DNA from: Otis tarda
Lineage: Eukaryota > Chordata > Aves > Otidiformes > Otididae
Length of the DNA: 64,000 bases
Reading direction: 5' to 3'
Assembly: GCA_026413225.1 (NCBI GenBank)
Contig: CM048557.1
Location: 65,276,987 to 65,340,986 of the forward strand
This document shows, piece by piece, positions 1-13,900 of this stretch (position 1 is its first letter; each line of letters begins with the position of its first letter). The notes under the pieces were generated by a model. It saw nothing but the letters and a program-made list of their open reading frames with translations, did no database searches and had not been told where the DNA came from. A program made the position numbers and the translations under genes.

Positions 1-641
1 AAAAATTGTCTTCACATGTTACATCAGGTAGGGACTTTCTCTGACAGATGCAGGATATTGAGAAAGATTAAAATATAAATATATCTCTAAGAAGACAAAT
101 ACATGCATACAACCCGTAGAAATACTTTCCTAAAGATTAATATCAGGGGTGAATGTCTGCAAACAAGTGTGGCTAGTGCTGTGCAAAATACTTCTGTTGC
201 AGAACAATGACTGTCCCACTGGGTGCATGTACTAGTGTTCAGTTAAGGATGCATTTAATACAACCAATCACAGATCATTCTTGCTCTGAGTTCCTGTAGA
301 TCTACAATGGACAAGACAGCTTTTTCAGAAATCAGAAGAGTGCAGAAGCAGCATACGTATGTGTCTGTTCTCACTTTGTCTGAATTTGTTCTGAAAGGAA
401 TCAGATGAGATGAGTTTTGATCAAATAAAGTCTCTCTTCTAGATATACTTGGTCTGGAGCCAATACCCTATCTCTCCTAGACATTTTCTGTCAAACTGCG
501 TGCAGGCAGCACCACTCCCTAAATGAAAAATAGAAGGATCTAGAGAAAGAATATTTCTTCAATGAAACTGTGGAAAATAACCTTTTGTGATGAAAAATTA
601 GATTTATTTTATGGCCTACAAATGCTAATGAATTATCAAGC
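1..641. other. Noncoding stretch, nothing recognised
   Basis: AT-rich unique-looking DNA with stops in every frame. No repeat family, RNA gene or exon was recognised by eye. Confidence 0.6.
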
Positions 642-1110
642 TGTCCTGGTTTAGCCCCACTCAGCAGCTAAAATACCATGCAGTCACTCACTCACCACCC
701 CCCCACCATGGGATGGGGGAAGGAATCAGGAAAGAAAGGAAGGCAAAACTCATGAGCTGGGATAAAAATAGTTTAACAGACCAGCAGAAGAAGGTAAAAC
801 AGAGATGGAAAACAAAACCAATTACAGAATAGACTTAAGCATGTAATTTACAGTACAATAGCTCACAGTAGATCCTGAAGTCCAGTTCCTCCCAAGTAGT
901 AAAACCTGCCCCTTAGCACCATCCCCACTTTATACACTGAGCATGATGTCACATGGTGTGGAACAGCCCTTGGGCCAATTTGGGCAAAGTATCCCAGCTG
1001 TTGGCTGATTAGTAACCTATCCCATCTGTGTCCCCCAGCCACAGGGGCCACCAGCTCCAGTTCCTCTCCCAGCTCAGATGAAAATTAACTCTATCCTAGC
1101 TGGAACCAGG
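642..1110 (-). mobile_element. Solo LTR, avian ERVL-like family
   Basis: Read on the minus strand this has the layout of a common avian ERVL-type long terminal repeat. Near its 5' edge is a GGATAGAGTTAATTTTC-type segment. A TGACATCATGCTCAG segment follows, then a TATAAAG box (plus-strand 928-934). Near the 3' edge are a TTAAAC motif, a C/T-rich stretch rich in CCCCATCCCA, and a terminal GGGGCTAAACCAGGACA. The plus-strand left edge begins TGTCCTGG. The right edge carries the matching inverted CCAGGA, so the ends are short inverted repeats as expected. No gag, pol or env coding region adjoins it, so it is most simply a solo LTR left by LTR-LTR recombination. The right boundary is uncertain by a few bases and no clear target duplication was seen. 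Short open frames inside it are not genes. Confidence 0.85.
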
Positions 1111-4100
1111 AGCTTTGAAATTCCTTGAAAAATAAACAAGATGGACTTACTATAAAGTGAGCTGTAATAGAAAAAGGTGGCTGATACAGACGGTAAAAAA
1201 AGGTACAAGTGACACAGTTTGTGTTACTGGGTCTAACTGTAACTAGACCAATGATCATTAGATCAATTACATTATTAAACACGTATAAATATGCACATTT
1301 TAATAAGAAGTACTTATTTTGCTGGAACATAACTGGTCTGCCTCACTCCCTTTCTTGTTCTGATAAAGGTACACTCAGACTTTTTAGCATTTAAGAAACT
1401 CACTCTGTTGGGAGCAAGTAAAACCTCACCCCCTGTAATATTTCACTATAAAGAAACATTTCTACTGTGTCCCAGATTAACAGCCAGCATTATCACTACC
1501 ACAGTAAATATAGTACCATCTAGCGTTGAAATGTAGTTTTCATCTAAAGCAAGTTCTTCGAGGTTAAGACCAGACTCTATTCCTCCTGTTTGTGGGAGAT
1601 GCTAAATGAAGTGTTGGTCATCCAGATTTAAGACAGTGATCTGTAATAAAACTCAGTATTAGAATTGAAAGAAACCGACAGGTCAATCAATCTGTAAATT
1701 AATTCCAAATGTTTATTCTGTGCTCAGATTCTGTGTGTACATTTCCTACTAATATCAATGGCAACTTCTTGGATGCAGAATGTGATATTTCCCCATTATG
1801 CAACACAGCTAGTCATCTTTAATACATTTCAAAAAAGTTCAGCTTCTCCAAAAAGAGAAACTCTACAACATAAGTATGCCAGCTCCCAAATGTCTCTTTG
1901 CAGTTGAAGCTATCTGAACATAGACTTTTTTTTTCTTGTCTGTGTTAGATCTTAGATAGTTTTGTTCAATTTAAATCCTTCTGCAATATGTGATTATTTT
2001 ATTGGCTAGCCTGCTTTACACATCCTCATTCTGCAATAGGACTTTAGTGGAAACAGGATTTCAGCCTAACATCAAGGCTGACATCTAGAAGAGGCTGAGT
2101 GAAAGTCAGAGCAGAATTTATCCTAACTTTGTAGTTCTTCATGCTTTCTATATACAAGCTAAGTACTCTTTTCTCTATATCATAGATTAACAAATTCAGT
2201 AATTTTCTTGTTTGAAATATTCTTGAACAGAAACAAATAAATGTTGATACTAAACATATATTTTGCTGTCCAGGGTGTGGAATGACTTTCTTACACAGGA
2301 TCTGACTTCAGACACCTGGTAGCAAGCTTCCTGTAAAGACAAGGGTGTCCGTGATCCTATCTGTAATCTGTTTGTATGACTACAATCCCCCTTTTCGATA
2401 ATACTACAGTATGTTAGCTAATCATTTTACAATGGTGAAAAGAAAAGATCATGGAGTCCCCTAAAAAAATTCAAATTATACTGTAGGGGCCCAAAATATC
2501 CAGTATTGTATTTGGGTTGTATCTAAGATTAAACAATCAATTAAATATTCATTACCATTACATTGGCTTTGGTGATGACTAAAGAACAGTTTTTGGCTAT
2601 ATTATTTTATTTTCCAAAGTACCCTTTACGAATCCCTTCTCTCTGATGTCACAAAACATATATGACACATGCTAAAGCATTAATTTTCCTGACATTATTT
2701 TCTAAACACAAATTCCTTCATGCACACAGAATGAAATGCTACGCTTATCAGTAGAAATGTGTTTTCCTCTAGCTATTCTATATTCTAATAACAAATTGAA
2801 CTGACAGAGGAGCTTTTAACCTTTCATACTGGGTAGATTAAGATGATTTTAGCTGATGGATCAGAACAGGTTAGGATGACCTTGGATCTTCCTCCAATGA
2901 CTCTTACGGCTTTTCTCCTAAGGAAACAAGGCTAATGCGATTGTGTTATCTGTATATCCATCTGCTAGCCTTACCACTAATTTTAAAACCTATTGATGAG
3001 TTTTGGCCTTATCTGTCAGAATCACCACTTGACTTCCTACAAATTCCATGAAAATGAGCAGCGGAATTAGAGTTATAAACTGATAGTCCCACTGAAGGAA
3101 AGGCTGCAATATTGGCTCAGCTACAATGCCAGGCACCAGAGGATCCAGGAGAGACCTGTTCTGAACGATCTGAGAAACTCTGAGAGCTCAGACCTGATTA
3201 GGCACTGGATAACCCAAAGACAAGGCTCTTTCTTAAGGCAAACCAATTTCCTTCAGTCCTGCCACTCATCAAGTGACTGCTCAATTAGTTTATAATTTTA
3301 GGTAGTCTTTCAAGGCAAGAGAGAAAGTTCAAAGGGTGATTCTCAATGTTTGCTGGTTTGAAATTAGACCTACTAGCTCTCTTCTGTTTTTCGTATTAAT
3401 ATTCAGTAGTACTCTGTGAAAGTTTTAAACCTGCCTGGTCACAAGAAATGGATTAATATAGAGAGTTCAGGGTGCATGTGGCAGAGCTTTAGACATGAAA
3501 TATGCCTAAGCCTCTAAATTTTAGGGCAGGGTATATTTGAAGGGTCAGTATTAGAAAACTGTTGCTTTATGCATTAGAGAATTCATGTTTATAGAATGTA
3601 TTAGGAGAAGTAACGTTTCAAAATGTTTCAACATTATACTTTTGTGACATCAGGAAAAAAGTCCGGGTAAAAATTGGCAGAATAAATAAGCTAAGCATAG
3701 CTACTGAATTTTCTAATGAAAAATTCTTGGGGCCGATATCTACTGATCAGAGAGAGTGCAAAGCAACTGGCTGAAATTTCCTGAATCCATTTGGTTCTGT
3801 CATTATCCTTGCCACCAGTGTCCTTGCTCTTTAAAAAATTGCTCAATATTCTTGAAGCTTCACTGACACTTTCCTTTGAAATACTTCCAGAGCATTTGGA
3901 ATTCCTGGAAACCTTAGATGAAGCAAGTAGATTAAGGACTTTGTCTTGCCTTAGGAGGGAATTCTTAAAAGAACCAAGCGAGCGTATCTCATAAACATGT
4001 CCTTTACATAGCGTTGGTGTTTTAAAAATGACAATTTACACATGCCAAAAGCAGTCATGAGCAAAATGACTGACACAAAAACTTAAGCTAAAAATGTGAA

Positions 4101-7100
4101 GTTAGTTAGGAGGGGTTTAAAGATGCAGAAGGTTAAACACTAAACACTTCATCATTACACACTTTTTCATTTATGGTTAAGAAAATCTTCACCCTTTTAA
4201 GTTTACAGACTAAAACAAATATTTATGAGCACTATTGGATGAGGCCATAGCCCTTTTATTCCACTACAGCAGAAGTGAAAGAAAAATAGGAAAAATTATA
4301 GCAGTGAGAATAAAACATGGATTACTGAACATGGATTAAAGCTAAAAATGTCAATGAAAATTTGATGGCTAATATAATCAGAGATCATAAGCAGGATCTA
4401 ACTAAATCCAAGCAATGCTATAGGCTTGGTCCTATGTAAGGATTTTAACATAGCCAATCAGAATACAGAACAGAAAGATAGTTTCAATGTGTATTTTTCT
4501 CTGCCTTTGGGAAGAATCATGATGAGATGCTCATAATTTACATGGATAAAAAAAAAACCTTCCTATTTCATTAGTAGCTAAAATTAATCTAAAACTGGAA
4601 CATCAGCAACAGAGATGTCTTCATCTGTGGTGGCTGGTGGGGCTCCCTGGTAGGACGCAATTCACTCCAGCCTACAGTAACCCTTGAAACTGTTAGGTGA
4701 CTCATGTCCCCAAACTATTTCTGTTTCTGCACTGTCTTCAAAGGAATGCAGTGTGATTAGTTCAAATGTGGTTATCTACACTGTAGATAAGAAAATTGAG
4801 GTGAAATTAATCCTTATCTGAATGGTTTACTGTAAAGTCTGGTGTAGCTCCAAGAGATGGTATGAAACTGATGGAGAAATTACCTTGTAATGCGTTCCTG
4901 CCTGCTTTATGCATAATGTCAGTCTAGAGAACCTTACTAGTACCCCTTCATCTTAAACATCTATTGTTAAAAAGACAGTTGCACTGCAAAATATGTCACT
5001 TACACGACCTCTTTAGGGTATCCTGGAGCTCCTGCAAGGCATCTGAGAATGGGCATTCTCAGACCTCAGAGACAAGGTAAATATTGGTTAGACTTGAATG
5101 TGTTCAGAAATACATTTTAACCAAAAAGCATAAAATCTTTAACCTAGCAAAATAAAACTTTAACAGAGATTAATACAGTAACCTAAATACATTAAACAGC
5201 ATCAGCCCTACCACTGAATACCAGTTATTACAATGGATCTGCAAATCCATCTTGTTCTTGCAAATTTGAGGCAGAATTTTAGCCCAAGAAAATACACTGA
5301 GAATGGGAGTTTTTTATTCATCGTCCTAGAATATTCTAACAGAGATACTTGAGGAAAAAAAAAAGCAACAAAACACTGTATTAAGTATATAATATAACTA
5401 GATAATACTATACATACTTCACAGCTTAGCATATAGTAAATGGCATAAAAATCCTGCTATTCCTGGAAGAAGGTGATATATTAGTAGACATAATTCATAG
5501 ATCTAATAAGTTCAATAGTTTGCAAGACTCCTATAGATCTTGCACATACCAAGTTTTTAGAGTTTTTAGTACAGAAAACAGAGAAGGTAGACCTCATTAA
5601 AATGCTCTGTATTAACTAGAGTCTGCTTTTTTTTGGTGAAGATATTGATCCTTTTTTTTTTTTTTTCTCAGAAAAACATGATCTTACTCAGCCTGTGAGC
5701 AGACATAGTTTGTTGTGACTGTGCTCTGATCATATAAAAGTTGTGTTAGCGTGATACTGAGTTCCAACTTATACAGCCAATTAAGTGTGTTAGCCTGGAA
5801 TCAGCCTAGGATTCAGGAGTGCTCTAGGATTTAGTCCAGAGCTTAAGCAGAACAAGTTTGTGCTAAGTGGTTGGGAAGGATTGCTTCATATCTGCATATA
5901 AAATACTCTGAAAAATTACCTACTGAAAAGATCTTAAGACAAGGAATTTGGCACTAGATAGTTAAAAAAGCATGTAGAACTATTGGTTTAACCTGTTATT
6001 TTCTTCTCTGTTTTACTATTTGGCAAACATAGTTACTTTAATGCATTCTGAATTCAGCAGAACTTGAACATGACTGTTTTCAAGATTGTGCTAGAATATA
6101 ATTTTTGGTGCCAGCAAAGATCTTTGTAAGATAAGCATTTATTAAATAATTTCTGACCTACTGTTAGAGGCAAGAACAAAACTTCCGTCTTCACAAAAAC
6201 CAGAAAAGAACATGTTCTTTAAAAAAAAAAAACAGGTGCAGAACTTTTCCTAAAGCTTTCCTTTTCCGTAGCACTCGCTATAAGTTACAACAAAAGAGAA
6301 CATCAAACCTGGGTCATCTTTGATCCTGCAATGTATTGTAATGCTTCTGCAGCTTTTTCATTAGCAATCAGGACTCCATCTAGGTTAGTGAAAGCTGTTA
6401 ATTGGCCAATGACACTCAGCTGAAATGAGGCTGGCTTGAAGAAAGAAATTTTTTTAAATTGCGAATATCAGTTACATACCAGAAAGAGACTTGCATTTCC
6501 TTTCTGATTAGTGTACTGTCATCTTGTGGATGTCAAGAGCTAGAGCTTTGCTTCATCTTCAGCATCATCCCTGCTTATGTAGTTTGCTAGAAACACACGA
6601 GACAACGGCCAGTTTTGGTTCTCCTGGTTTTATGTGACATTAATGGTCATAAACTGCTCTGGAGTCACATGGGCTAACTCAGAAGTTTACTAATCTTATG
6701 AAGCTCACTAATATATAAGATGGATTAGTATTTGTTTTTATAATCTAGGAGTTTCGTTTATGACCTAGGAGTATTTACAAGAAACAAATAAAGCTTCATA
6801 GGACACATGAGAAATGTTTAAAGGATTTAGAGGTGTCACTGAAACCTCAACATCACCACAAACCTACCCTATACATACAGAATATGTTAGACTGCCCACT
6901 AGTTTCAAATATAATACATGGCATACACACTTCTCACATAATGAATATTGTTTGTGCATGGAATATAGACGTATTTTGACAGACAAATAAACCAAAATAA
7001 GCAGTCACTTATGAGCTAGATGGTAGAACATCCTCTGAGAGGCAATAAAGATTTTCTGCTTTGCTCTGAACTGAGCTAACTAGACACTGTGGCTGGATGC

Positions 7101-10100
7101 CCAAGAAGCTCTGGAGAGGCACAGGTTTAGTGATGTGTAATACTGGAGTTACCATATTGACACACAGAGCTGATGGCAAAGAACCTGGCAAAGTTAAAAG
7201 TTTAAGCTGATAAAAACCTAAGTAATAACCACAGAGAATCAGAGACCGGAACTGGTAGTTCTTATTATTTCTTTTTATATCTTAGCATGTATTGAAAAGA
7301 TTAATTGAAGCTTAATTGACAGGCCAAAAAGACAAGGCAGCATCTTTTTGGATGCTTCCTGGGTGCCCCAATGGAGTTCTGTTTCCTGTGTTGGTTTGTT
7401 ATTCAAATTATTTGAGAGGTATTCTATTCAGATAGTACTCTGTTTGCCTGATTTTGACTTGTACAAATATCCAATTTACTGTTAAATGATCATTAAAAAT
7501 GCTTTTTAAAGAGTCTTTCAGTGCCTCAAATTCATAAGGTTTAACTCTCCTGACTCTGACTGAGCCCTTTAAATAATGTTAAAATGTACTGATTCAAAGG
7601 GAATGAAGAAGAGAGAGAAGCTTTTGTTCCAGAAGCTGGCTGGGCAATAAGAATGAATGAGAGTGAGTAAAAGAGCTGAGTATTGGCGTTCTTGCCAAAG
7701 CTCCAGCCAACACAGCTGTGCTGCTCCAGACAGATACATGAATAACAGAGAGACTAACGGAGCGTATGCACATCCCCAAGGCTAGGAACCGTCTCGGCTC
7801 CCACCCCTTGTTCAATGCAGCTGAGACAGCAAAATCAAAGCCAGGGCTTGGTTTTTCATAACTGGCACAGGCCACTAGTAAATTTAATTCTTAAGGGAAG
7901 CAAAAAAGAAAGAATTATGCCTTAGAGATGTCTCTGAGCAAAAATGCCGCACAGTTTACTCACTTGGTTAGGCTGTGACTGCAAAAAGTGACAGCCTTTG
8001 TGAGAACAAAGGTGCCATAACGCGATCATAAAGCTGCTTACATTGCAAAGGCCTTAGAATTAGTAACGTGCAGGACCAGATTTCAAGCCTTTATAACTCT
8101 GGTCGTGGTTAGAGTGCTTTCCCAGGAATTTCAAGGGCCGATATGTACCTTATGCCATGGGTTGTGTGTGATGTCAAGACTAAGTTGAGAGGGGGTTTAT
8201 GTAAGACGTTTTTATCTTCCCTGGACTTTTTCAGCTTGTTCCAGCTCAGATTGAAGCATTGAAATTTGCTTAAGCCTCTAATGCCCTCAAGACTGATCAC
8301 ATGGCTATGGTTTGCATCAAAATATTCCCAGTTGGGTTGTAAGACAATGCAGGTTTGAAAGTGCATGTATGGCCAAAAGTGCCACAAAGGAAACTTTGGT
8401 TAAAGTAATCAGACACATTTAATCTTTAAATAGACTTAACTGGATCCAGTGCCTGGGACTCCCCTTGCTCAGTATTGGGTGTTGAGGGAGACCTCGGGTG
8501 CTCCAGCCATGTTACTCTATTTATTAAAATGAAATGATGATTATAAAAGTCAGATGGGTGATAAAGTGATATCACTGTAATACTGTGATTCAAACTGGAG
8601 ATAAAATCAACAGGCACCAAAATTGTGGGCTGTTAATAATATCACAGTATTCGTGATCCTAGCTTAGTCCTCCATTCTGTTCCCCTGTGTGTATCCTGGC
8701 CCAAACATGTGAGCAACCCTACAATGTCAGAATATTTATGCTAGTAAATGTTCCTTAAAAAAAAAAAAACAATTAGAGCTTAATTTCTCACTAGGTCATA
8801 AATATTATTTAAGGAAGTATATTCATTAAAGCTGACGATAAGCTTTTGAAATGGTTTTAAGTCTAGAAATGTCCTGCAGCTTGCTCAGGCTGCTCCCATT
8901 CAAATTCAAAACCTAGGCCAAAAGTAGATCAGAAATGACAATTTTACTGGACATGCAGCCAAATTCTGTAATACTCCATGGCTGCCTTTAAAATGAAAAA
9001 GCTGCATCTGATGGAGTGCAAATACAAATGCTATCCTATTGGTAAACCATAAAAAGACTATAAAATGTGAATACAAACTAATGGAAAATAGTGAAAAGAC
9101 AATAAGTGAAAAGGAGTCATCATAGGCTTTATTTGAAGACTATTTATTTTCTAACTTCTCCCTGAAATAAAAGTGACCTGGGCAAGACGGTGAGTGAGAC
9201 AGTCAATTGTTTCACAGGAAAAGAGAAGAGACGCTGCTAGGAGTAAGGAACTGGCAACTCTTTCATTGTGAGAGAGCAGTATGGAAAGAGTGGAGCCCAG
9301 CTGAGACAGACAACGGTTCCTTAGCAAAAGGCAAAGTGAGAGGAGAATTGCTGGCATTTCACTGCAAACACAGATCACTGGAAAGATGGCACTTTGGTAA
9401 AATAAGAAGAGAATTGTTATTCTCCTCTTTCTTAACATTGCTCCTAGATAAGCTTTAGAAAAGAAAAAGTTTATTTGAAACTGTGAAAAAAGGGGATTGA
9501 AAACATAGCCATCAACTCCAAGAAATAACACCAGTTTAGAAACTATTTCACATTTTCATGTATCAGATATTTAGCAAGGCTACTTCATCAGAAATGGTGG
9601 CTACTGAAGGTGCAACAAAACAAGCCACATGTTGCATATAAATGCAATGTCAGAATTATGCATATAAATGTCCACTTGATGAAGCACTTTTCTGTGCAGC
9701 TATTATAGCAATATGTATTTCTGAAGCTAAAATTTGTAGCCTGCTACGGTTTCATGTTTTTTTTTCCCCAGCTTACATTCTTGTGATGTCAAATCTGACA
9801 AAAAAAAAATCTTTTCAAGAACAACTGGCATAATGGCAGGAAGTAATGTATTTCATAAAATTCAAAGGAAAGGCAGATAGTTTAGGTCATGTCTTATTCT
9901 CAGATGCATTCTTCTTAAACTGTTTTTCATTGAAATTACACAATAGGAAATGCAATTAGGATTCAGCCCAATAATTGTAATTCACATTGCCTATTAACTG
10001 ACAGACAGAGGAACGCAAGTTCTAGTGATGTTAAGTAAATGTAAGCAACATCAGAATCAAGCCCAAATGTAAACGTTGATTTTTAACTTTTGTGTTTGGT

Positions 10101-10560
10101 TTAGGTCATGGACCAACCTGAATATCAAAGTAACAATTACATAATATAACTATTTTACTGAAAATTTCACAGCAATACCTGACCTGTACCTGACTAAATA
10201 TTGGCCTTAGCCACTGAAAATACTGTGGGTTTTTTTTTTTTTCATTTAAGCAAGCAATCTGAGGCCTAACCTTTACTGTCGGTCCCATGTTCAAAACTTC
10301 ATCATCACATTGCAAATCATGGGACAGAATAAATAATTCTGTGCTTCTCTTTCCCTCTTACACAATTATATTGCACATAGAAATCAGACAGTGGGTTTTG
10401 AGCTATATAAAATAAAAAGCATTTGAAATTGGTAAACTTCCTAATTTTTAATTAAATAATAAATTTAATATTGAATGTAAAATGAGAGAAGTTCAAATAG
10501 GAAATTAATAGCAATCAAGTCAGGAAATCATCTTTTCATAACACAGATCTGCTAGAAACT
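1111..10560. other. Long noncoding stretch without recognised genes or repeats
   Basis: About 9.4 kb of AT-rich DNA. Open frames are short (126 codons or fewer) and none shows a domain I recognise. Small landmarks are mononucleotide runs such as a T15 run at 5652-5666. Conserved noncoding elements or very old repeats may be present but cannot be told apart by eye. Confidence 0.6.
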
Positions 10561-10963
10561 GGGTTTAATTGCCCTGTCCAACCTGGCCTTGAATGTTTCT
10601 GTTTCCAGGGAAGGGGCATCCACCACCTCTCTGGGCAACCTGGGCCAGTGTTCCACTACCTTCAGTGTAAAAAATTTTTTCCTAATCTCCAATCTAAATC
10701 TACCTCCCTCTATTTTGAAATCACTACCCCTAGTCCTATCACAACAGGCCCTACTGAGCCTCTCCCCATCTTTCCTGTAGGCCCCCTTGAGGTACTGGAA
10801 GGCCGCTCTAAGGTCTCCCCAGAGCCTCCTCTTCTCCAGGCTGAACAGCCCCAAGTCTCTCAGCCTGTCCTCACAGGAGAGGTGCTCCAGCCCTCTTATT
10901 ATCTTCATGGCCCTCCTCTGGACCCTCTCCAACTGGTCTATGTCCTTCTTGTGTTGGGGGCTC
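10561..10963 (-). mobile_element. CR1 LINE fragment, truncated at both ends
   Basis: The minus-strand frame spanning 10552-10992 encodes the C-terminal tail of the CR1 ORF2 polyprotein (endonuclease plus reverse transcriptase). Hallmarks are [12 protein letters not shown], the [10 protein letters not shown] block, RFRLEIRKKFFTL and [16 protein letters not shown]. The catalytic reverse transcriptase motifs lie upstream in a full element and are absent. The copy starts within the block that reads SPQHKKD. It also lacks the usual 3' untranslated end and ATTCTATG repeats, unlike most CR1 copies here, so its 3' end was lost or diverged after about 10561. A 6-base insertion adds two codons in the SLETETF segment. 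It is a dead fragment. Confidence 0.95.
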
Positions 10964-13900
10964 AACAAAAAGGTGGTATGTACCAGTCTCAAGCTATATA
11001 TATGCTGACAAACTTGCTAGAAGTCCATGCTGACTGGTCTTTTGGCTGGTGCTAAATGGACTCTGGAAAAGCTTAGAAATATCTTTTTTCTTGGTGGGAA
11101 GGAGGAGAGGGAGGATAGATGTCCTATTTTAGATTATGCCAGATTTCTATAAAAATAATAAAAACTTAATTACCTGTAAGACTTCTATGCCTTTTTCAAA
11201 TTTGATTGAATTGTGATAATTCCTAAGCCACTACATGATGACAGAGTCACACAGCATCACTGGTGTTTTTCCGTTCCGTGCCCTGTCCTGGATATGGATT
11301 GACCCAATGTATTTGTGCCTTTCCTCGCTCATCTAGAAAACATCAGAGATACCTAATTACTTCTCACATGATGAGATGCTTCAAACTCCTGTCTGGGAAT
11401 TACGCTCAGTGGTCCAAGCCCTTTGTGGAGTTTCCTAATATGCAGAAATGCCACCGGGACAGATTTCAGCAGTTTTCAGGGCTCCTTTCAAGGCTGCATA
11501 TGCCATCTCATGGCCATCTGCAGTATTTACAAGATGTCCCTTCTGTAACAGCAATTATACAAGCCATCCAGCAAATGTTTTGCAACGTCTTTCCAAACTT
11601 TGAATTATCATGCTTGAATGACTTCTCAGGATCACTGCTATTTTTGCCTTCTTCCTTAGCTTGTTATTTCAGAAACTCTATTCTGGGACATTTGCATGTG
11701 CTTAAACTGTTACAGAGAAGAAAAGCTATTTTTTTTTTTGTCTGTCTGCTGCAAAGATTAAAGCAAGGGCCGAGTATATTTATTTGACTGAGACCATCCC
11801 TTAAAAATATCAACAAATTTAAGCAGCATTAAAATATAACTGTGAATTAATTATTATAAGGGATGGCAGGCAGGGAAAGCAAAGAATAATGAATAAGAAA
11901 ATTGTTTATGGTGTCATTATTCCAAAAGAATGAGAGATATGGACAAGAAAATGAGATTGCTAGCTCTAGACAAATGTATTTATTTGCCTCTGGAACCACA
12001 AGTTTTGTCTTTCTTTGCTGAAGATCCCTAGCAGGAAGGTAGCAATAGCACAAGAAGAAAGAGAATAGTATAATAAATGTTGACAGCAGATCCAGAACCC
12101 CATACAAATACTACAAAACTGTGGATAACTTATTTTCTTCTTGAAATTCTTTTTCATAAGGATGTAATTTCTCATGGTTTACAACACTGCAGTTTGAGTG
12201 TCAGCAGGTTAGTGTAAGGATTTGATCAATTATTGCTGGACTTCTCTGCCAAAATAAGCATCAGACCATGAAGTTTCAATTTAAGAACAGTGTTGGGCTG
12301 ATAGTTGCTTCTCAGGAAAGGTCCATAAATTGCCTGTTCACCAATTGGAATGGGGTCTAATACATGTGAGTGGAGTTGATCTGGCTAATCCATACTAGGA
12401 GCTAATACAATGAGATAGTTCTTCATACAACCCAAAGGCTATCCTACTAGCATGATACAGAGTGCATTGGAGAGCTTCCTGAAGAGTTTTGTTCTCTCCA
12501 GGTAATATGAAAAGAGCTCCTAAAATCATTAGCTGGGCCAATCTGACTTGCTCATGGGCCAAAACAGGTGCTGGAAGCCTAATTGTCTGATTGTCAAGAT
12601 TACTACCTCAAATACTTTCAGGTAAAGCTATAACAGTGAGGGTCATTTTGTGTTTCCAACTTTACGTGAAGATTAGCAAAGGGTGAACAAATCTGTTTCA
12701 CGTTGCATTGGAATGGACTGGAAGCTCAATAGTGGTGTTTCAGCTATGAGGGAAAATAACTTTTAGCTAAAGGCTTACAGGAAAAAATTGAAAGTGGTAC
12801 TGCAAATGAGCAGTTCCACTATAACAAGCAGAATCATGCATAAAGTGAGCATGGTTTGCAAGAACCTACAACAGTTTCTACAGTCAAACTTCAGAAAGAA
12901 GAGACAGCCCACTGGCCAGCCAGGAACCTGAGGGCAGAAGCTCAGCTATTCCCTGGGGTACACAAGTCAAAACGCTTAAAAAATATGTGGCTATTTTCTC
13001 CATATCTGACTAGGAAGACAATAAATTCCTGTGGTTCCATCTGGTACTGTAAGATTCCTTAAAGACTATTATAATCAGACACCATAGAAAGAGAACCATC
13101 CTAGAAATGCAGTAGGTTCCCCAGTTTTTCAATCAATGGAAAGTTTTCTTTAAAAAGAATAAGATATAAAAGTCAAAATCATTACTGCAACTAATAGAAT
13201 ATTGCTCTTTCTCAAAAAGATACTGTGCTAAATTACTCAACCAAAGACCTTTGGTTTGGCTTTCATCCCTACAAGAGTCATTTAGTCATTTTGTCTTGCT
13301 AAAACAAAAAGATCCTTGGCTTGAGAAAGTGGCATTAAAGGTAAGCAGAATACTATTTATAAACAACCTCAAATGGAACCTGTAAGTACAGGACTACCTG
13401 CAGCTGTAATAAACATCCCTGAACACAAAAAGAAGGCATACCTGAGGTGGACAAGCTTAGAGTGCTCAAGCAGAAAACAGTCCTTGAAATACTGCCAGTC
13501 TAAATTTGAATCCCTCCTCAACTGAGCGTCAAGGTTATTCATACAAAGATTATGTAAGCAACTTCTAATGCTTCTTTACAAGTAAACCGGTGTATGAACT
13601 TAGAATAATCATTATCACTGCTGTTAAAAAGCAACTGGATAGCTTGCTTATTCTTTTATCTTCCTTTTTAAAAATCAAGAGCTTCATAAGTAGGTAATTA
13701 AAAAAAATAAAGGAAACAAAAAATATCAGTCTCTGTGGGCTCAAAGCTTCAGCTCAGTACACCACCAAGAGAAGGAGACGGGGGACAGTGTTTCCTTTCT
13801 CATCAGCTATCTGCAAATGGAGTCTGTGGAGCACTGATGCTTCAAAATACTCCAGATCCTTGTAATAAATTTGTTTTATTAAAAATTATTAACTTGGGAT

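Noticed and set aside
5652-5676. T15 run followed by CTCAG, resembling a splice acceptor
   Set aside because: The following sequence has early stops in all frames and no partner donor or exon-like content.
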